Of a stretch of 6,651 nucleotides of DNA, positions 5,835-6,651 are shown in pieces (within the stretch, counting starts at the first letter, position 1; every line of letters starts with the position of its first letter). The notes under the pieces were generated by a model, which was not told the origin of the DNA, ran no database searches, and saw only the letters and a program-made list of their open reading frames with translations. The DNA comes from DAOTZU01 sp034433995 (GTDB taxonomy: Bacteria; Chloroflexota; Anaerolineae; UBA1429), in the NCBI GenBank assembly GCA_034433995.1, contig DAOTZU010000082.1, positions 1 through 6,651 on the forward strand, given 5' to 3'. Made by a program: the position numbers and the translations under genes.

Positions 5835-6518
5835 ATGAACGAGGCTTCTCAGCTTTCCTCGGCAGCAGATTTGATCGCCAATCTGCGTACCGAACTACAA
5901 CCGTTGATGGATAGCATCCGTAACCATCCCTATCTCGACGCATTGGAGGAGGGGCGTGTACCGCGCGAATCGCTGCGCGCCTTTGCCGCGCAGCAATATC
6001 ATATTGTTACCAACGGTATCATGAATATTGCCCTCATCACGGCCCGTTTTGGCAACCTGGCCAGCCGTGAAAGGCTCAACTTCTTCCTTCAGGCGGAATT
6101 TGAAGTCAACCGTGCGGTGCTAGAATTTGCCCGAGCGTTGCACATGAGTGAATCCGATCTGAAGGCCGCCCCTTTGTTGGCAGCAGCATTGCCATTCAGT
6201 TACTTTGAAACATACCTCTGCTTTTACCGCTCAGATGCCGAATTGATCACAGCCTTTTTCTTTGATGCCGAAGTGTGGATTTCAAACGCCCGGCGGGTAG
6301 GCCGAGCTTTAAGGGAACGTTATGGTTTTGATGATGAGGCAGTGCGCTTTTTTGAGATGTATGCCAACTATCAGGCAGCTGAGGGACAGGTATTACCGCC
6401 AGTTCAGGCTGCGTTGGAGCGCGGTGTCACAGCGGCGGATATTCGCCAATCGACGCGTTTGCTGCTGGAATATGAAAAGATGTTTTGGGATGCAATGGCG
6501 TCTGCTGCCGGCCTGTAA
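5835..6518 (+). CDS. TenA/PqqC/HDO-superfamily (haem-oxygenase-like fold) protein under TPP-riboswitch control
   Basis: The 227-aa all-helical product matches the TenA/THI-4/PqqC superfamily in length and layout: HPYLDALEEGRVPRESLRAF (31-50), QQYHIV (53-58), RALRERYGFDDEAVRFFEMY (157-176) and a C-terminal YEKMFWDAM (213-221). TenA enzymes hydrolyse pyrimidine amines for thiamine salvage; PqqC and HDO relatives are oxidases. Only part of the TenA site is kept: Glu214 fits the C-terminal catalytic Glu, but the QDY aspartate (B. subtilis D44) reads Gln54 and no Cys stands at the expected C135 region (~144-148). Against the di-iron HDO pattern YFExHxxxDxxH, this protein reads Tyr176, Gln180 and Glu183. 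It may be a divergent thiamine-salvage or thiamine-binding protein. No signal peptide is seen. GC content is visibly lower than in the upstream genes (28 of 60 bases in the 6181 row versus 40 of 60 in the 1081 row). Confidence 0.88.
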   Translation: MNEASQLSSAADLIANLRTELQPLMDSIRNHPYLDALEEGRVPRESLRAFAAQQYHIVTNGIMNIALITARFGNLASRERLNFFLQAEFEVNRAVLEFARALHMSESDLKAAPLLAAALPFSYFETYLCFYRSDAELITAFFFDAEVWISNARRVGRALRERYGFDDEAVRFFEMYANYQAAEGQVLPPVQAALERGVTAADIRQSTRLLLEYEKMFWDAMASAAGL

Positions 6519-6523
6519 AGCAC

Positions 6524-6555
6524 ATGTCCCCGCCCAAAGTGGCGGGGACATTTTT
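6524..6555 (+). terminator. Intrinsic terminator after the TenA/HDO-like gene
   Basis: ATGTCCCCGCC (6524-6534) pairs perfectly over 11 bp with GGCGGGGACAT (6541-6551) around a CAAAGT loop, and the 3' arm runs into a TTTTT tract (6551-6555). It begins 6 bp after the stop codon. It makes the riboswitch-controlled gene a single-gene transcription unit. Confidence 0.95.
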
Positions 6556-6611
6556 GGCGTTTTGGGGAATTCTTGGGCGGGCGCTCTTCCCTATGTGAAG
6601 ACTAAGGTGCT

Positions 6612-6651
6612 ATGAGCCCAAAAATCGCGCACGATTTGCGCAAAGTTTTCC
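6612..6651 (+). CDS. Possible start of a further gene, cut by the right edge
   Basis: An ATG at 6612 opens a frame MSPKIAHDLRKVF that runs off the window. AAGG (6604-6607) lies 4 nt upstream, a somewhat short Shine-Dalgarno spacing. It follows a strong terminator, so a new unit is plausible, but no promoter is obvious in 6556-6611. Thirteen residues are too few to assign a family. Confidence 0.3.
   Translation, partial: MSPKIAHDLRKVF

Noticed and set aside
1..6651. CRISPR array, tRNA/rRNA, insertion sequence or phage signals
   Set aside because: No spaced direct repeats, tRNA-like cloverleafs, transposase motifs or terminal inverted repeats were seen.

Overview
The window is about 6.65 kb of moderately GC-rich bacterial DNA with every recognisable gene on the + strand. 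The DnaA protein, classic sigma70-type promoter hexamers, a TPP riboswitch and intrinsic terminators show it is bacterial. A Chloroflexota (Anaerolineae-like) source is my best guess from the overall flavour of the proteins and the sugar-epimerase/URO-D-like pairing, but nothing in the window proves it.

Left part (1-3795): three tightly spaced genes that look like one operon. The first is cut by the left edge and encodes the C-terminal ~430 residues of an all-helical, (alpha/alpha)-toroid type protein of the six-hairpin-glycosidase kind. The second encodes an N-acylglucosamine 2-epimerase (AGE/renin-binding-protein) family enzyme with its catalytic histidines intact. The third encodes a uroporphyrinogen decarboxylase-like (URO-D/MtaA superfamily) protein that is not HemE and has an altered metal site. 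The first two suggest intracellular processing of a carbohydrate; the role of the third is open.

Middle (3796-4205): a 410-bp gap before dnaA. It begins AT-rich and holds a weak 51-codon ORF with a signal-peptide-like profile, a near-perfect 18-bp palindrome (4094-4111) and a small hairpin (4122-4139). No DnaA-box cluster is visible.

Right part (4206-6651): a complete dnaA, not followed by dnaN. It is followed by a strong promoter (TTGACT-16-TATAAT), a TPP riboswitch, and an intrinsic terminator before the next gene: a transcription-attenuation leader. The gene under this control encodes a 227-aa TenA/PqqC/HDO-superfamily protein in which the usual catalytic or metal-binding positions appear substituted. 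A strong terminator closes that unit, and a possible new gene starts 40 bp before the right edge.

The main point of interest is the TPP-riboswitch-controlled, apparently non-canonical TenA/HDO-like protein. The second is the URO-D-like protein in a sugar operon that has lost the Cys ligands of its methyltransferase relatives.
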